A DNA stretch of 33,376 nucleotides, from positions 1 through 33,376 of the forward strand of contig CAYSAA010000138.1 of the NCBI GenBank assembly GCA_964428905.1. Direction: 5' to 3'. Under the pieces are notes generated by a model. It made no database searches, had not been told where the DNA came from, and saw only the letters and a list, made by a program, of their open reading frames with translations. The position numbers and the translations under genes were made by a program. Positions within the stretch are counted from its first letter, which is position 1. Each line of letters begins with the position of its first letter. Of the stretch, positions 24,586 to 32,713 are shown in pieces. The DNA is from CAYSAA01 sp964428905. Lineage in GTDB: Bacteria > Atribacterota > Phoenicimicrobiia > Phoenicimicrobiales > Stramentimicrobiaceae.

Positions 24586-26128
24586 AAGCTTTTTCCTTAA
24601 TTATTGTATCAATAATCTCTTGAATAAAATCCATCAGTTTTTTCTCATCATCAGGAGATAATGTTTTATTATCACTGATTCTTTCCACAATTCCTGTAAA
24701 TTTTTCTTTGAGTCCTTCTCTTATATTTTTTTTGAATTCACCGGTTTCAGTTACCGGAACTTCATCAAGAAAACCTCGAGAAACAGCAAGTAGAAAGACA
24801 ATTTGTTCCAGAACAGAGTAAGGGGTATATTGATCTTGCTTTAATATTTCTCTGATTCTTCTGCCTCTAACCAATATTTTTTGGGTGTCTTCATCTAACT
24901 GTGATCCAAACCGGGAGAATATTTCCAATTCCTGAAATTGAGAGTAACTTAAACGCAAGTCACCAATCACTTTTCGGTAGGCGGCCAATTGCGTTTTTCC
25001 ACCTACCCTGGAAACCGATTTTCCCACATCTACTGCCGGCAAAATTCCCCCCTGGAATAATTGGGGTGAAAGATATATCTGACCATCAGTAATTGAGATT
25101 AAGTTAGTCGGTATATAAGCTGATAAGTTCTGTGCCTCGGTTTCAATAATCGGTAAGGCAGTCAGGGAACCACCACCGTGTTCTTTTTTTAAATGAGTAG
25201 CCCGTTCTAAAAGACGGGAATGAATATAAAAGATATCGCCGGGATAGGCTTCCCTTCCAGGTGGTCTTCTCATCAACAAAGATAACTCCCGATATGAGCG
25301 GGCATGGTTTGTTAGATCATCATAAATAACCAGTACGTCTTTTCCTTTTTTCATGAAATATTCACCGATACTGGTCGCTGAATAAGGTGCTATGTAATTT
25401 AATCCGGGAGTCTCATCACCTGCAGCCATTACTACAATAGTGTAGTCCATTGCTCCGGAAGAGCTTAATTTGGAAACAACCCTGGCAATAGAAGATACTT
25501 TTTGTCCAATAGCACAATAGATACATATCACATCTCCCTGTTGCTGGTTTAGAATGGTATCGACGGCAATGGCACTTTTGCCGGTTTGCCGGTCACCCAG
25601 GATAAGTTCACGTTGACCACGACCAATCGGGACCAGTGCATCTACTGTCAGCAATCCGGTTTGTAAGGGTGTATGAACAGGAGCCCGATCCATAATCGGA
25701 GGTGCTTCCTGCTCTATGGGTGCACGTTCTGTTATATTAATACGCCCCTTATGGTCCAGGAATCGTCCAACCGGATCGATAACCCGGCCAATGAGAGAAT
25801 CCCCTACAGGCACATCCATAACCCTATTTGTTCGTCGTACTTCATCTCCTGCCGAAATAGAGCGCTCTTCATTTAGAAGTATAATATCAACACTGTCAGG
25901 GTTAAGATTAAACACCATTCCTAACTGCCCACTCTTAAAGCTAACAATTTCTCCTGATTTCACATTAGGCAATCCATTTGTCTTAACAATATTTTTCCCC
26001 ACCGAAGTAACTGTACCAATTTCTTGAAAATCAAAAGAGGCTCGATGCTTCCTAATCTCTCTTTCCATTTGGCCAAAGGTCTTTTTTATATGCTCATTCA
26101 GTGATATGTTTTGAACTGATTTGCTCAT
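24551..26128 (-). CDS. atpA: N-type ATPase alpha subunit
   Basis: The non-catalytic nucleotide-binding subunit of the F1 head, 525 residues. P-loop GDRQTGKS is at 178-185; other alpha-specific stretches are IGQKVSSIARVV, VVMAAGDETPGLNYIAPYSA, RRPPGREAYPGDIFYIHSRLLERA and PAVDVGKSVSRVGGKTQ. The N terminus (EHIKKTFGQMEREIRK) is the helix expected to contact the peripheral stalk. GGGAG lies about 15 bases before the ATG. It follows atpF by 27 bases and overlaps atpG. Confidence 0.96.
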   Translation of the reverse strand: MSKSVQNISLNEHIKKTFGQMEREIRKHRASFDFQEIGTVTSVGKNIVKTNGLPNVKSGEIVSFKSGQLGMVFNLNPDSVDIILLNEERSISAGDEVRRTNRVMDVPVGDSLIGRVIDPVGRFLDHKGRINITERAPIEQEAPPIMDRAPVHTPLQTGLLTVDALVPIGRGQRELILGDRQTGKSAIAVDTILNQQQGDVICIYCAIGQKVSSIARVVSKLSSSGAMDYTIVVMAAGDETPGLNYIAPYSATSIGEYFMKKGKDVLVIYDDLTNHARSYRELSLLMRRPPGREAYPGDIFYIHSRLLERATHLKKEHGGGSLTALPIIETEAQNLSAYIPTNLISITDGQIYLSPQLFQGGILPAVDVGKSVSRVGGKTQLAAYRKVIGDLRLSYSQFQELEIFSRFGSQLDEDTQKILVRGRRIREILKQDQYTPYSVLEQIVFLLAVSRGFLDEVPVTETGEFKKNIREGLKEKFTGIVERISDNKTLSPDDEKKLMDFIQEIIDTIIKEKAYADAGDNPQKN

Positions 26129-26155
26129 ACTTATCGTTATACTCCCGATACGGTT

Positions 26156-26965
26156 TTAGGTATTTGAATTTCCATTACTTTCTTGACTATCAATATCCTC
26201 TTCAGGATCGCCTTCTTCAAATATCTCCTTTAAACGCTTTTCTAAAACATCAAGGTAGCTTTCGATACTCCAGGCAATCTTCTTTCCTTCAGATCTTAAT
26301 TCAATTCCACAGATAAGATCGTTGGATTTTTTAAAAACAATCTGTACATCTTTATGAGCTAGATTTTCTATTTTTTCAGTAACCAGGTCTTTATCTTTTT
26401 TCTGAAGCTGAAAGGCAGTAAAGATTTCCACTTCTTTCCCCTCATCAAGTTCAGATAATTTAAATTCCTGCTTCTTATCCTCCTGTAGTTCTTCTAATTG
26501 ATTCATAAAACTGCTAATTAGTTGATTCTCTAATTTTTCATCAGCCAGATCAGCTAATACTTTTTTAGAAACCTGACATACCTGCTGGCAGGATAGATAT
26601 CTTAGTTCACGAAGAAAAGCACCACGCTGTTTTAACATAGCATTCTTCCAGTCTTCCTGATTCTGATTAACTGTCTTTCTTGCTTCTTTCATCATCTCTT
26701 CACGTTTGAACTGAAGTTCTTTTTTTATCCTGGCAAAATCGTTATCCCATTCCTGTTCCAGCTTTTCTCTGATTTTTTGTTGTTTTTCCAGCTCCTTTTT
26801 GGTATCCTTTTCTTGCTGTTCCGCATTGGCAAGTTGTTCACTGATTTTCTCTTCTCGTTCGTCCATAATGCTTACAATTTTATTGAAAAGGAATTTTTTC
26901 AGCAGCAAAACGAGAATTAAGAAATTAACAATCTGCGCAATAACCGTAAATAAATCAATTAACAT
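26156..26965 (-). CDS. atpF: N-type ATPase b subunit with delta-like C-terminal domain
   Basis: Peripheral stalk subunit, about 269 residues, much longer than ordinary b (about 160). One membrane helix (about residues 5-27) is followed by a long charged coiled coil (about 35-115), then a globular part (about 120-250). Near the end, residues reading LICGIELRSEGKKIAWSIESYLDVLEKRL resemble the C terminus of delta/OSCP (GGIxIRxGDxxxDxSxxxxLxxL). A separate delta gene is absent, so this fusion presumably does both jobs, as known for N-ATPases. Preferred start is ATG 26965 with AAGG eight bases upstream; a GTG three codons earlier is too close to that site. Confidence 0.9.
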   Translation of the reverse strand: MLIDLFTVIAQIVNFLILVLLLKKFLFNKIVSIMDEREEKISEQLANAEQQEKDTKKELEKQQKIREKLEQEWDNDFARIKKELQFKREEMMKEARKTVNQNQEDWKNAMLKQRGAFLRELRYLSCQQVCQVSKKVLADLADEKLENQLISSFMNQLEELQEDKKQEFKLSELDEGKEVEIFTAFQLQKKDKDLVTEKIENLAHKDVQIVFKKSNDLICGIELRSEGKKIAWSIESYLDVLEKRLKEIFEEGDPEEDIDSQESNGNSNT

Positions 26966-26975
26966 GTGTTTCACC

Positions 26976-27245
26976 TTATTGACTTAAAATATAATTCCAG
27001 AAAGGATTGGCAAAGATAAGAATAACAGAAATAACTAAACAATATATAGCCGTTGATTCAACCATCGCTAAACCAACAAATAACGTTCGAGTAATAGTAT
27101 TGGCCTCATCGGGCTGCTGGGCAATAGCCCCCAAAGCTCGTGCTAAAGCCATTCCTTCACCAATAGCGGGACCGATGGATCCAATGGCAATTGTTATTCC
27201 GGCAGTAAATATGGAAACGGCACTAATAATATCAACACTATTCAT
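26976..27245 (-). CDS. atpE: N-type ATPase c subunit with Na+ ligand signature
   Basis: Rotor-ring proteolipid, 89 residues, two membrane helices joined by the polar loop AQQPDE (42-47). Helix one has GPAIGEGMALARALG with Glu30; helix two has VESTAIY with Glu63, Ser64, Thr65 and Tyr68. Compared with the Na+-binding c subunit of Ilyobacter tartaricus (Gln32, Val63, Glu65, Ser66, Thr67, Tyr70) the ligand set is complete, with Glu in place of Gln32. This indicates Na+ coupling, or a double-carboxylate site as described for N-ATPases. The start codon overlaps the atpB stop (ATGA). Confidence 0.95.
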   Translation of the reverse strand: MNSVDIISAVSIFTAGITIAIGSIGPAIGEGMALARALGAIAQQPDEANTITRTLFVGLAMVESTAIYCLVISVILIFANPFWNYILSQ

Positions 27246-27952
27246 TTTTTTTCACTTCCTTCATTAATATTTTTCTTATTAAATCCATCCTCAGCTTGTA
27301 TTGCCGAGGCAATGTAAACTGTTGCCAGAATAGTAAAAATATAAGCCTGTATTTGGCCGATTAACAGCCCCAATACCTGCATAATGATAGGCAAAAATAA
27401 GGGAGCAATTATTAGTAAAATCCCGGCTATCAATGTTCCACTCATGATATTTCCGAATAAACGGACAGCTAACGCCAACGTTCGGGAAAATTCCCCGATA
27501 ATGTTAAAGGGCATCATTAAAATAGATGGTTCCAGGTATTGCTTTAAATAATTCTTAGCACCAACTTTAGTAATTCCAAAGATAGGAATAGCAAAAAATA
27601 CACATATTGCTAATGCACCTGTTGTTGACAGGGAGCCGGTGGGTGGATGATAGCCCGGTACAATAGCCAATAGATTGGAAATGGAAATAAACATAAAAAG
27701 AGACCCTAAAAAGGGAATAAATTGGTCAGGTTCCTGTTGGGTAATCTCTTTTATCTGCTGACGAATATAAGCAATAATTACCTCCAAAGCTATTTGCCAG
27801 CGGCTAATATCAGGACCTACCTTCATATTTTTAGTCGCCAGCCAGCTTATCAATACTAAAACTATCATGACTACCCAGGTAAAAACTATGGTAGCGTTTA
27901 GATGAATGCCATTGTACTGCCAGTAAATAATGGCATCAGGGGTTATCTCCAT
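27242..27952 (-). CDS. atpB: N-type ATPase a subunit
   Basis: The ion-channel subunit next to the c ring, 236 residues with about six membrane helices. The essential Arg is Arg164 in ALAVRLFGNIMSG, with Gln202 in QIQAYIF on the following helix. The start is set by AGGAG seven bases before ATG 27952; the frame is open further upstream, but that part overlaps atpR and is not used. Four bases separate it from the atpR stop and its own stop overlaps atpE. Confidence 0.95.
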   Translation of the reverse strand: MEITPDAIIYWQYNGIHLNATIVFTWVVMIVLVLISWLATKNMKVGPDISRWQIALEVIIAYIRQQIKEITQQEPDQFIPFLGSLFMFISISNLLAIVPGYHPPTGSLSTTGALAICVFFAIPIFGITKVGAKNYLKQYLEPSILMMPFNIIGEFSRTLALAVRLFGNIMSGTLIAGILLIIAPLFLPIIMQVLGLLIGQIQAYIFTILATVYIASAIQAEDGFNKKNINEGSEKK

Positions 27953-27956
27953 ATTA

Positions 27957-28244
27957 TTACTCCTTACTATTTTTCTCGGAATTATCCTTACCCAGTATGC
28001 GAGATAACAGAATACGGGCAATGATAAAACCAACAAGCCAGTATATAATATAAATCCATTGTTCCAGACGGGCAATATAAACCAGAATAGAAAAAGCAAT
28101 TACAATGCGGATAATGTAACTACCCAGTGTAACCAGAGCCGGGAATCTGGAACGATTCATATATTGCAAGGTCAGCCATAATCCGCCGAAATAAAATAAA
28201 CCTGATATAAAACCTAAAACTATAAAAGTAAAAACTTGAATAAT
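27957..28244 (-). CDS. atpR: N-type ATPase subunit AtpR (non-standard start codon)
   Basis: AtpR is a small membrane protein found in N-ATPase operons, proposed to supply an Arg/Lys pair to the c ring. This product has three membrane helices, the first including VLGFISGLFYFGGLWLTL, which matches the conserved AGLLLGxxFFGGLWxTV start of the family. No ATG, GTG or TTG exists in frame before that helix: after the atpQ TAG come AGG AAG ATA ATT ATT CAA. The first usable ordinary start, TTG 28169, would remove the helix. A good ribosome site (AGAGGA) sits five bases before ATT 28244, so ATT (or ATA) initiation is the best reading. About 95 residues. Same frame as atpQ. Confidence 0.8.
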   Translation of the reverse strand: MIQVFTFIVLGFISGLFYFGGLWLTLQYMNRSRFPALVTLGSYIIRIVIAFSILVYIARLEQWIYIIYWLVGFIIARILLSRILGKDNSEKNSKE

Positions 28245-28253
28245 TATCTTCCT

Positions 28254-28586
28254 CTATTCTTCTCTTCTTTCTTTTTCGATAACTTTTCGTTCCTTTTGTA
28301 CCCAATACCAGGCATTCCAGCAACCCAGAACAATACCGAGAAAAAGAAAAGTTAAAGTCCAGGAAATCTTTCCCGGCCATCTATTATCAGCCCATAGGCC
28401 AATTATAATACCAATAACTGTCGGAATCATTACTGACCAGCCAATAACGCCAAACAGGCCAAAACCCATCCAGATTGACCGGTTTTTTCTGCTTTGCGCC
28501 TTAATTCTTCTTTTTTCCTTACTCTCAATTTCCTGCAGGAATTTTTCTTCCCTTTTTTCTTCTGAAGAATCAACATTTTTATTCAT
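28254..28586 (-). CDS. atpQ: N-type ATPase subunit AtpQ (AtpI-like)
   Basis: A 110-residue protein with a charged N-terminal third (EEKREEKFLQEIESKEKRR), two membrane helices (about 43-66 and 76-95) and a basic/acidic tail (KERKVIEKERREE). The first helix pair and W-P-x-x-I-S-W-T-L-T turn follow the AtpI/AtpQ pattern; these assist c-ring assembly. Its ATG lies inside the end of atpC (8-base overlap), and it runs in the same frame into atpR with only one stop codon between. Confidence 0.85.
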   Translation of the reverse strand: MNKNVDSSEEKREEKFLQEIESKEKRRIKAQSRKNRSIWMGFGLFGVIGWSVMIPTVIGIIIGLWADNRWPGKISWTLTFLFLGIVLGCWNAWYWVQKERKVIEKERREE

Positions 28587-28971
28587 GAGCTTCTATATCC
28601 ATAAACCTCCTGACAAAGTCAGCTTCCAGTTTTTGTAATGCATTCCGGGCACCTCTTTCCTGCTGGTTGATTTTCATGAAATTCTCTTCAACCTGTTTTT
28701 TTAAGCTCCCTAAATTTTCTCCTTTAATGGCATTCCTGATAGAAAGGGTAACCTGATTTTGGGTTTTAATTAAAATCCCTTCGTTGATAGCGATATAAAT
28801 ATCTTTTTCCTCATCTGTTAAAGCAAAAAAAATACCTGGCACCATGATTGTTACAAAATCAACATGACCGGGAAGCAGGCAAAAGAAACCGTTGAGTGCT
28901 TCTCCTACAACCTTTTTTACACTTCCCTGCCAATAAGTCCTTTCCGGCAATAGAATTTTTAAATCCATCAT
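28579..28971 (-). CDS. atpC: N-type ATPase epsilon subunit
   Basis: A 130-residue epsilon subunit linking the gamma shaft to the c ring. The N-terminal beta-sandwich has ALNGFFCLLPGHVDFVTIMVPGIF, matching the conserved G-x-x-x-x-L-P-x-H-x-x-x-x-x-x-x-P-G of the family, and the C-terminal helical hairpin spans about 85-125. Overlaps atpD by four bases (ATGA) and atpQ by eight. Two adjacent ATG codons (28971, 28968) are possible. Confidence 0.93.
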   Translation of the reverse strand: MMDLKILLPERTYWQGSVKKVVGEALNGFFCLLPGHVDFVTIMVPGIFFALTDEEKDIYIAINEGILIKTQNQVTLSIRNAIKGENLGSLKKQVEENFMKINQQERGARNALQKLEADFVRRFMDIEAHE

Positions 28972-30359
28972 TTTTTTGCCTCATTGATAGCACCAATCAT
29001 ATACAGAGCGTTTTCTGAATAATTATGAAATTCATCATTTAATATTCTTTCACATCCATCCAGGGCTTCCTGTAATGAAACACGGCGCCCCTCATTACCG
29101 GTAAACTGTTCGGTGGTAACAAAGGGTTGGGTTAAAAATCTTTCCAATCTTCTTGCCTGATTAACTGTATTCTGATCCTCTTTGGATAACTCTTCCAATC
29201 CAAGCATAGCAATAATATCCTTTAATTCTTCGTATTCTGATAAGGTTTGTTTGATCCTGCGGGCAATCTGATAATGCCTTTGACCAACCACTGTCGAGGT
29301 AAGCATGCTTGAATTTGACTTAAGGGGATCAACTGCTGGATAGAATCCCTGGCTTGCTCTCTGCCGGGAAAGCACAATAGAAGCAGAGAGATGACTGAAG
29401 GTATGAACAGCAGCCGGGTCGGTAAAATCATCAGCAGGGACATAGACCGCCTGTATAGAGGTAATGGCACCAGTTGCTGAACTGCTGATACGCTCTTCCA
29501 GGTCGGCAATCTCACTGGCCAGTGTCGGCTGATAGCCTACCCGCGAAGGAAGTTCTCCTAATAGTCCGGATACCTCTGAGCCAGCCTGCACAAAACGAAA
29601 TATATTATCAATCAGTAAAAGAACATTCTGTTTGCCTTCATCACGAAAATATTCTGCCATGGTAAGGGCAGCATGTCCTACCCGATATCGGGCACCGGGC
29701 TGCTCATTCATTTGGGCAAAAATCATTACTGCCTTATCCAGAACACCGGATCCCTTCATTTCCCGGTAAAGTTCTTCTCCTTCCCGGGAGCGTTCTCCGA
29801 TCCCACAAAATAGGCTGACACCCTGGTAACCAATAGCCATATTATGAATCATTTCCATAATGAGAACTGTTTTCCCTACACCTGCCCCACCAAATAGTCC
29901 CGCTTTCCCTCCTTTTTCCAGAGGGGAAAGCACATCAATCACTTTGATACCTGTTTCGAAAATACCAATTTCAGTAGAACGTTCTGACAAAGGCATAGAA
30001 TCTCTATAGATTACCCGTTTTTGGTTTTGTGGAATATCAACCTTGTCTCCTCCATCAATCGTTTCTCCAAATATATTAAACATTCTACCCAGTAATTGTT
30101 CACCTACAGGAACGCTCAGGGGATGCCCATAGTCAATAACATCATCATCTCTTTTTAATCCCTCAGTGGGGGTTAATGCTATGCCCCTAACCATATTGGC
30201 ATTAAGATGAAGAATGGTTTCAAAGAAAGCTTGACCGGATTTTAGTAGATTTGAAATTTCGGGAATTCTTTGAGTAAATTGTATATCTACAACACTGCCC
30301 CGAATGGCAGTTATCTTACCTTTATTTAATTGTTGAGACTGATGGACATTATCGTTCAA
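28968..30359 (-). CDS. atpD: N-type ATPase beta subunit
   Basis: Catalytic subunit of the F1-like head, 463 residues. P-loop GGAGVGKT (about 157-164), catalytic Glu in GERSREGEELYREM and the QAVYVPADDFTDPAA stretch are all present. First gene of the operon: the order beta, epsilon, Q, R, a, c, b, alpha, gamma is the diagnostic N-ATPase order. I place the start at TTG 30359, six bases after GAGG; the GTG at 30371 has no ribosome site. Confidence 0.96.
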   Translation of the reverse strand: MNDNVHQSQQLNKGKITAIRGSVVDIQFTQRIPEISNLLKSGQAFFETILHLNANMVRGIALTPTEGLKRDDDVIDYGHPLSVPVGEQLLGRMFNIFGETIDGGDKVDIPQNQKRVIYRDSMPLSERSTEIGIFETGIKVIDVLSPLEKGGKAGLFGGAGVGKTVLIMEMIHNMAIGYQGVSLFCGIGERSREGEELYREMKGSGVLDKAVMIFAQMNEQPGARYRVGHAALTMAEYFRDEGKQNVLLLIDNIFRFVQAGSEVSGLLGELPSRVGYQPTLASEIADLEERISSSATGAITSIQAVYVPADDFTDPAAVHTFSHLSASIVLSRQRASQGFYPAVDPLKSNSSMLTSTVVGQRHYQIARRIKQTLSEYEELKDIIAMLGLEELSKEDQNTVNQARRLERFLTQPFVTTEQFTGNEGRRVSLQEALDGCERILNDEFHNYSENALYMIGAINEAKK

Positions 30360-30657
30360 TCTTATCCTCACTTTTAACTATTGAACTATTTTTTTGATTA
30401 TTTGCATTCTTTTAGTGCATTTACTATTTTATTACTATATTTATCCCTTAGAAGTTTATGAAAAAATAATTTTCAGGATAGACCTTGATGTAAAACTGTA
30501 TCATTTATTGTTATATCATAACATATCCTGGGAACATCATACCAACAATCTGGAAATACTGATAAAATGAACATTATCAAATATTTTATTGCTACCAACC
30601 TGTAAAATATTATTTTGTCAACAAGATAAAAAAAAATAAGAAATTAATTGCCGGATT
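30360..30657. other. Intergenic region before the ATPase operon
   Basis: About 300 bases. At the pyk end a weak 5-bp hairpin (30640-30659) followed by nine T residues on the minus strand (30628-30636) could terminate pyk. For the ATPase promoter, an extended -10 of the form TGATATAAC (30510-30518) is the best candidate, without a good -35. A perfect TTGACA near 30616-30621 has no matching -10 at 17 bases. A small inverted repeat TGAAAA/TTTTCA lies near 30458-30474. No gene is seen. Confidence 0.4.
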
Positions 30658-32100
30658 TCAATCAACAGAAATAATTCGAAGCGAATCGGTCCCTCCAATC
30701 TTTTTCCTTATCGTTCCCTCAGTTAGAACAAGTTGTTCACCTTTTTTAACTAACTTTTTTTCTTTTAAAAAATCCATAATTATATTATACCAATCAGGTC
30801 CCTGGTTAGCCATAAAAAAAGAGATAACTCCATAAGAAAGGGACAAAAACCGGGCAACCTCAGCGTTCGTTGTAAAGGCAAGAATCCAACAATAGGGTTT
30901 AAATCTGGATATCCTTCTAGCCGTATTTCCACTTTCAGTTGGTGTCAATATATATTTAGCCCGGATAATTTGGCTGCTTTCCATGGTATGCATGGAAATG
31001 ACATCTTCCACAGACGGCTTTTTATGTTGGTAAGAATTGCGCAAATCTTTACACAAAGAAGAATGATGAAAAAAATTCCGGTACTCCCGCTCAGTGGAAA
31101 TGGCAATATCTGTCATCATCCTGGTTGTCTCTACCGGAAACTGGCCGATGGCGGTTTCTTCGGAGAGCATGGTAGCATCTGTTCCGTCAAGAATAGCATT
31201 AGCTACATCGGTAACTTCAGAGCGTGTTGGCTTTATATGTTCAGTCATAGACACCAGCATCTGAGTCGCAGTAATCACAGGGCGACTCATCCGGTTGGCT
31301 TTAGCAATTAATTTTTTTTGTATAACCGGAATTTCTTCAATCGCAACCTGGACACCTAAATCACCTCTGGCTACCATAATGGCATCAGTAACATTAAGTA
31401 TTTCATCAATATTGTTTACTGCTTCTTCCCGCTCGATTTTAGCTACAGTATATATTTTCTTACCCTTTTTTCTGGCAAATTCTTTTACTTTAACAATATC
31501 CTCGGCCTTCTCTACAAAAGATATACCAAAAATTGTAACTCCTTCCTGTAAACCAAATGCAATAAGTTTAAGGTCTTGCTCTCTAATTGGGTTAAGCAAT
31601 ATTTTGGTGTGAGGTAAATTCAGTCCTTTATGTGAATTTAGTTTCCCACCGATTATAATCTGACATATAACTTCATCATCTTGAATACCTTTGACTCGAA
31701 GCTGAATGAATCCATCGTAAAGGTAAATAAGACTTCCTCTCTTAACGCTATTGAGCAATGCTTCATATTCTACCGGAATAATCGATTCGTTTCCTATGAT
31801 ATTTCGTGTTGTTAGGCGAACTATCTCCCCCTTTTTCAAAAGAATGGGACCATCTTTAATTTTTCCGATTCTAATTTTAGGACCTGGGATATCCATCATT
31901 ATCGGAAGAAAAATTCCTAGTTCTTTTTCAACTTCACGAACATAATGCAATGTTTCTCGATGATAATCAATTTTATCATGTGCGAGATTCAGACGTGCAA
32001 CATTCATACCAGCTAGAACTAATTCTTTAATTATTTTTTTATTATGTGATGCCGGACCTAAAGTACATACAATTTTAGTCTTAGACTCTGGAAATTTCAT
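30658..32100 (-). CDS. pyk: Pyruvate kinase, K+-independent residue pattern
   Basis: Converts phosphoenolpyruvate + ADP to pyruvate + ATP at the end of glycolysis; its product feeds PFOR. 480 residues: A/B barrel domains, with Lys in VAKIERE, MVARGDLGV as the substrate loop and ATQMLVSM, then a C-terminal domain (about 360-480). Changes at the cation site: Ser of the NFSHG motif is Ala40 (NLAHD), Thr of LDTKGPE is Ile71, and the position corresponding to rabbit Glu117 is Lys75 (PGPKIR). A Lys there marks the K+-independent branch of the family. No extra PEP-utiliser domain at the C terminus. The ATG has AAGGAG six bases upstream. Confidence 0.95.
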   Translation of the reverse strand: MKFPESKTKIVCTLGPASHNKKIIKELVLAGMNVARLNLAHDKIDYHRETLHYVREVEKELGIFLPIMMDIPGPKIRIGKIKDGPILLKKGEIVRLTTRNIIGNESIIPVEYEALLNSVKRGSLIYLYDGFIQLRVKGIQDDEVICQIIIGGKLNSHKGLNLPHTKILLNPIREQDLKLIAFGLQEGVTIFGISFVEKAEDIVKVKEFARKKGKKIYTVAKIEREEAVNNIDEILNVTDAIMVARGDLGVQVAIEEIPVIQKKLIAKANRMSRPVITATQMLVSMTEHIKPTRSEVTDVANAILDGTDATMLSEETAIGQFPVETTRMMTDIAISTEREYRNFFHHSSLCKDLRNSYQHKKPSVEDVISMHTMESSQIIRAKYILTPTESGNTARRISRFKPYCWILAFTTNAEVARFLSLSYGVISFFMANQGPDWYNIIMDFLKEKKLVKKGEQLVLTEGTIRKKIGGTDSLRIISVD

Positions 32101-32234
32101 TCATATCTCCTTATTACAGCAAAATAATAATATCTTTCTATTAGAAAACAAACGGGAGGCAATCCTGTGAAGAATAAATCTTGGTCTTCTTCAGCAACAA
32201 AATGGAGTAAAAGCCCGAATAAAGAAGACAAGCC

Positions 32235-32660
32235 TTACTGTTTTTTCCTGGAAAGAGATTGAATTATCAATACAATACCCACCACTACGAGGATAACCGG
32301 CCAGAAATTCACCAGGATAAAGCGAGGGAAAAAACTCCTCATTAAAAAGAATAGTCCTAAAAAAATAAGAATTAAGCCACCCCAAATGTTTCTATTGTTA
32401 TCTCTCTTTCCCTCTTCCTGACTTATGTTATTTTTTTCTCCTTGTGTATACTGTCTATTGCTATCAACGTCATGATCAGGATTTTGTGGTATGATAATCC
32501 ATGCTATAATATAAGCAATTAAACCTACACCGCCTAAAAAAACAACAAGAATTGCCAGAAGACGCACCAAAGTTGAATCTATTTCAAAATATTCTGCAAT
32601 CCCACCGCATACACCGGCAATCACAGAATCCTTTCGTGAACGGTATATCTTTTTAGCCAT
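32235..32660 (-). CDS. PspC-domain membrane protein
   Basis: 141 residues. The first 60 form a PspC domain: basic start KKIYRSRKDSVIAGVCGGIAEYFEID, then a membrane helix LLAILVVFLGGVGLIAYIIAWIIIP. A polar linker (65-90) leads to two short membrane helices near the C terminus (GGLILIFLGLFFLM and FWPVILVVVGIVLII), as in LiaF-like proteins of envelope stress systems. No pspA, liaRS or other partner is near, so the stress role is inferred from the family only. ATG preceded by AAGGGGG. Confidence 0.9.
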   Translation of the reverse strand: MAKKIYRSRKDSVIAGVCGGIAEYFEIDSTLVRLLAILVVFLGGVGLIAYIIAWIIIPQNPDHDVDSNRQYTQGEKNNISQEEGKRDNNRNIWGGLILIFLGLFFLMRSFFPRFILVNFWPVILVVVGIVLIIQSLSRKKQ

Positions 32661-32713
32661 AAATACCCCCTTACTAATTATATTGAATATATTTTGTATT
32701 TTATCGATAATTA

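Noticed and set aside
27953..28099. N-terminal extension of atpB by 49 residues
   Set aside because: It overlaps atpR in another frame; ATG 27952 has an ideal AGGAG and gives the normal a-subunit length.
28120..28380. 86-codon minus-strand frame overlapping atpQ and atpR
   Set aside because: Out of frame with both conserved subunits; its translation shows no family pattern.
30360..30371. GTG start for atpD at 30371
   Set aside because: No ribosome site in front; GAGG is placed correctly for the TTG four codons downstream.
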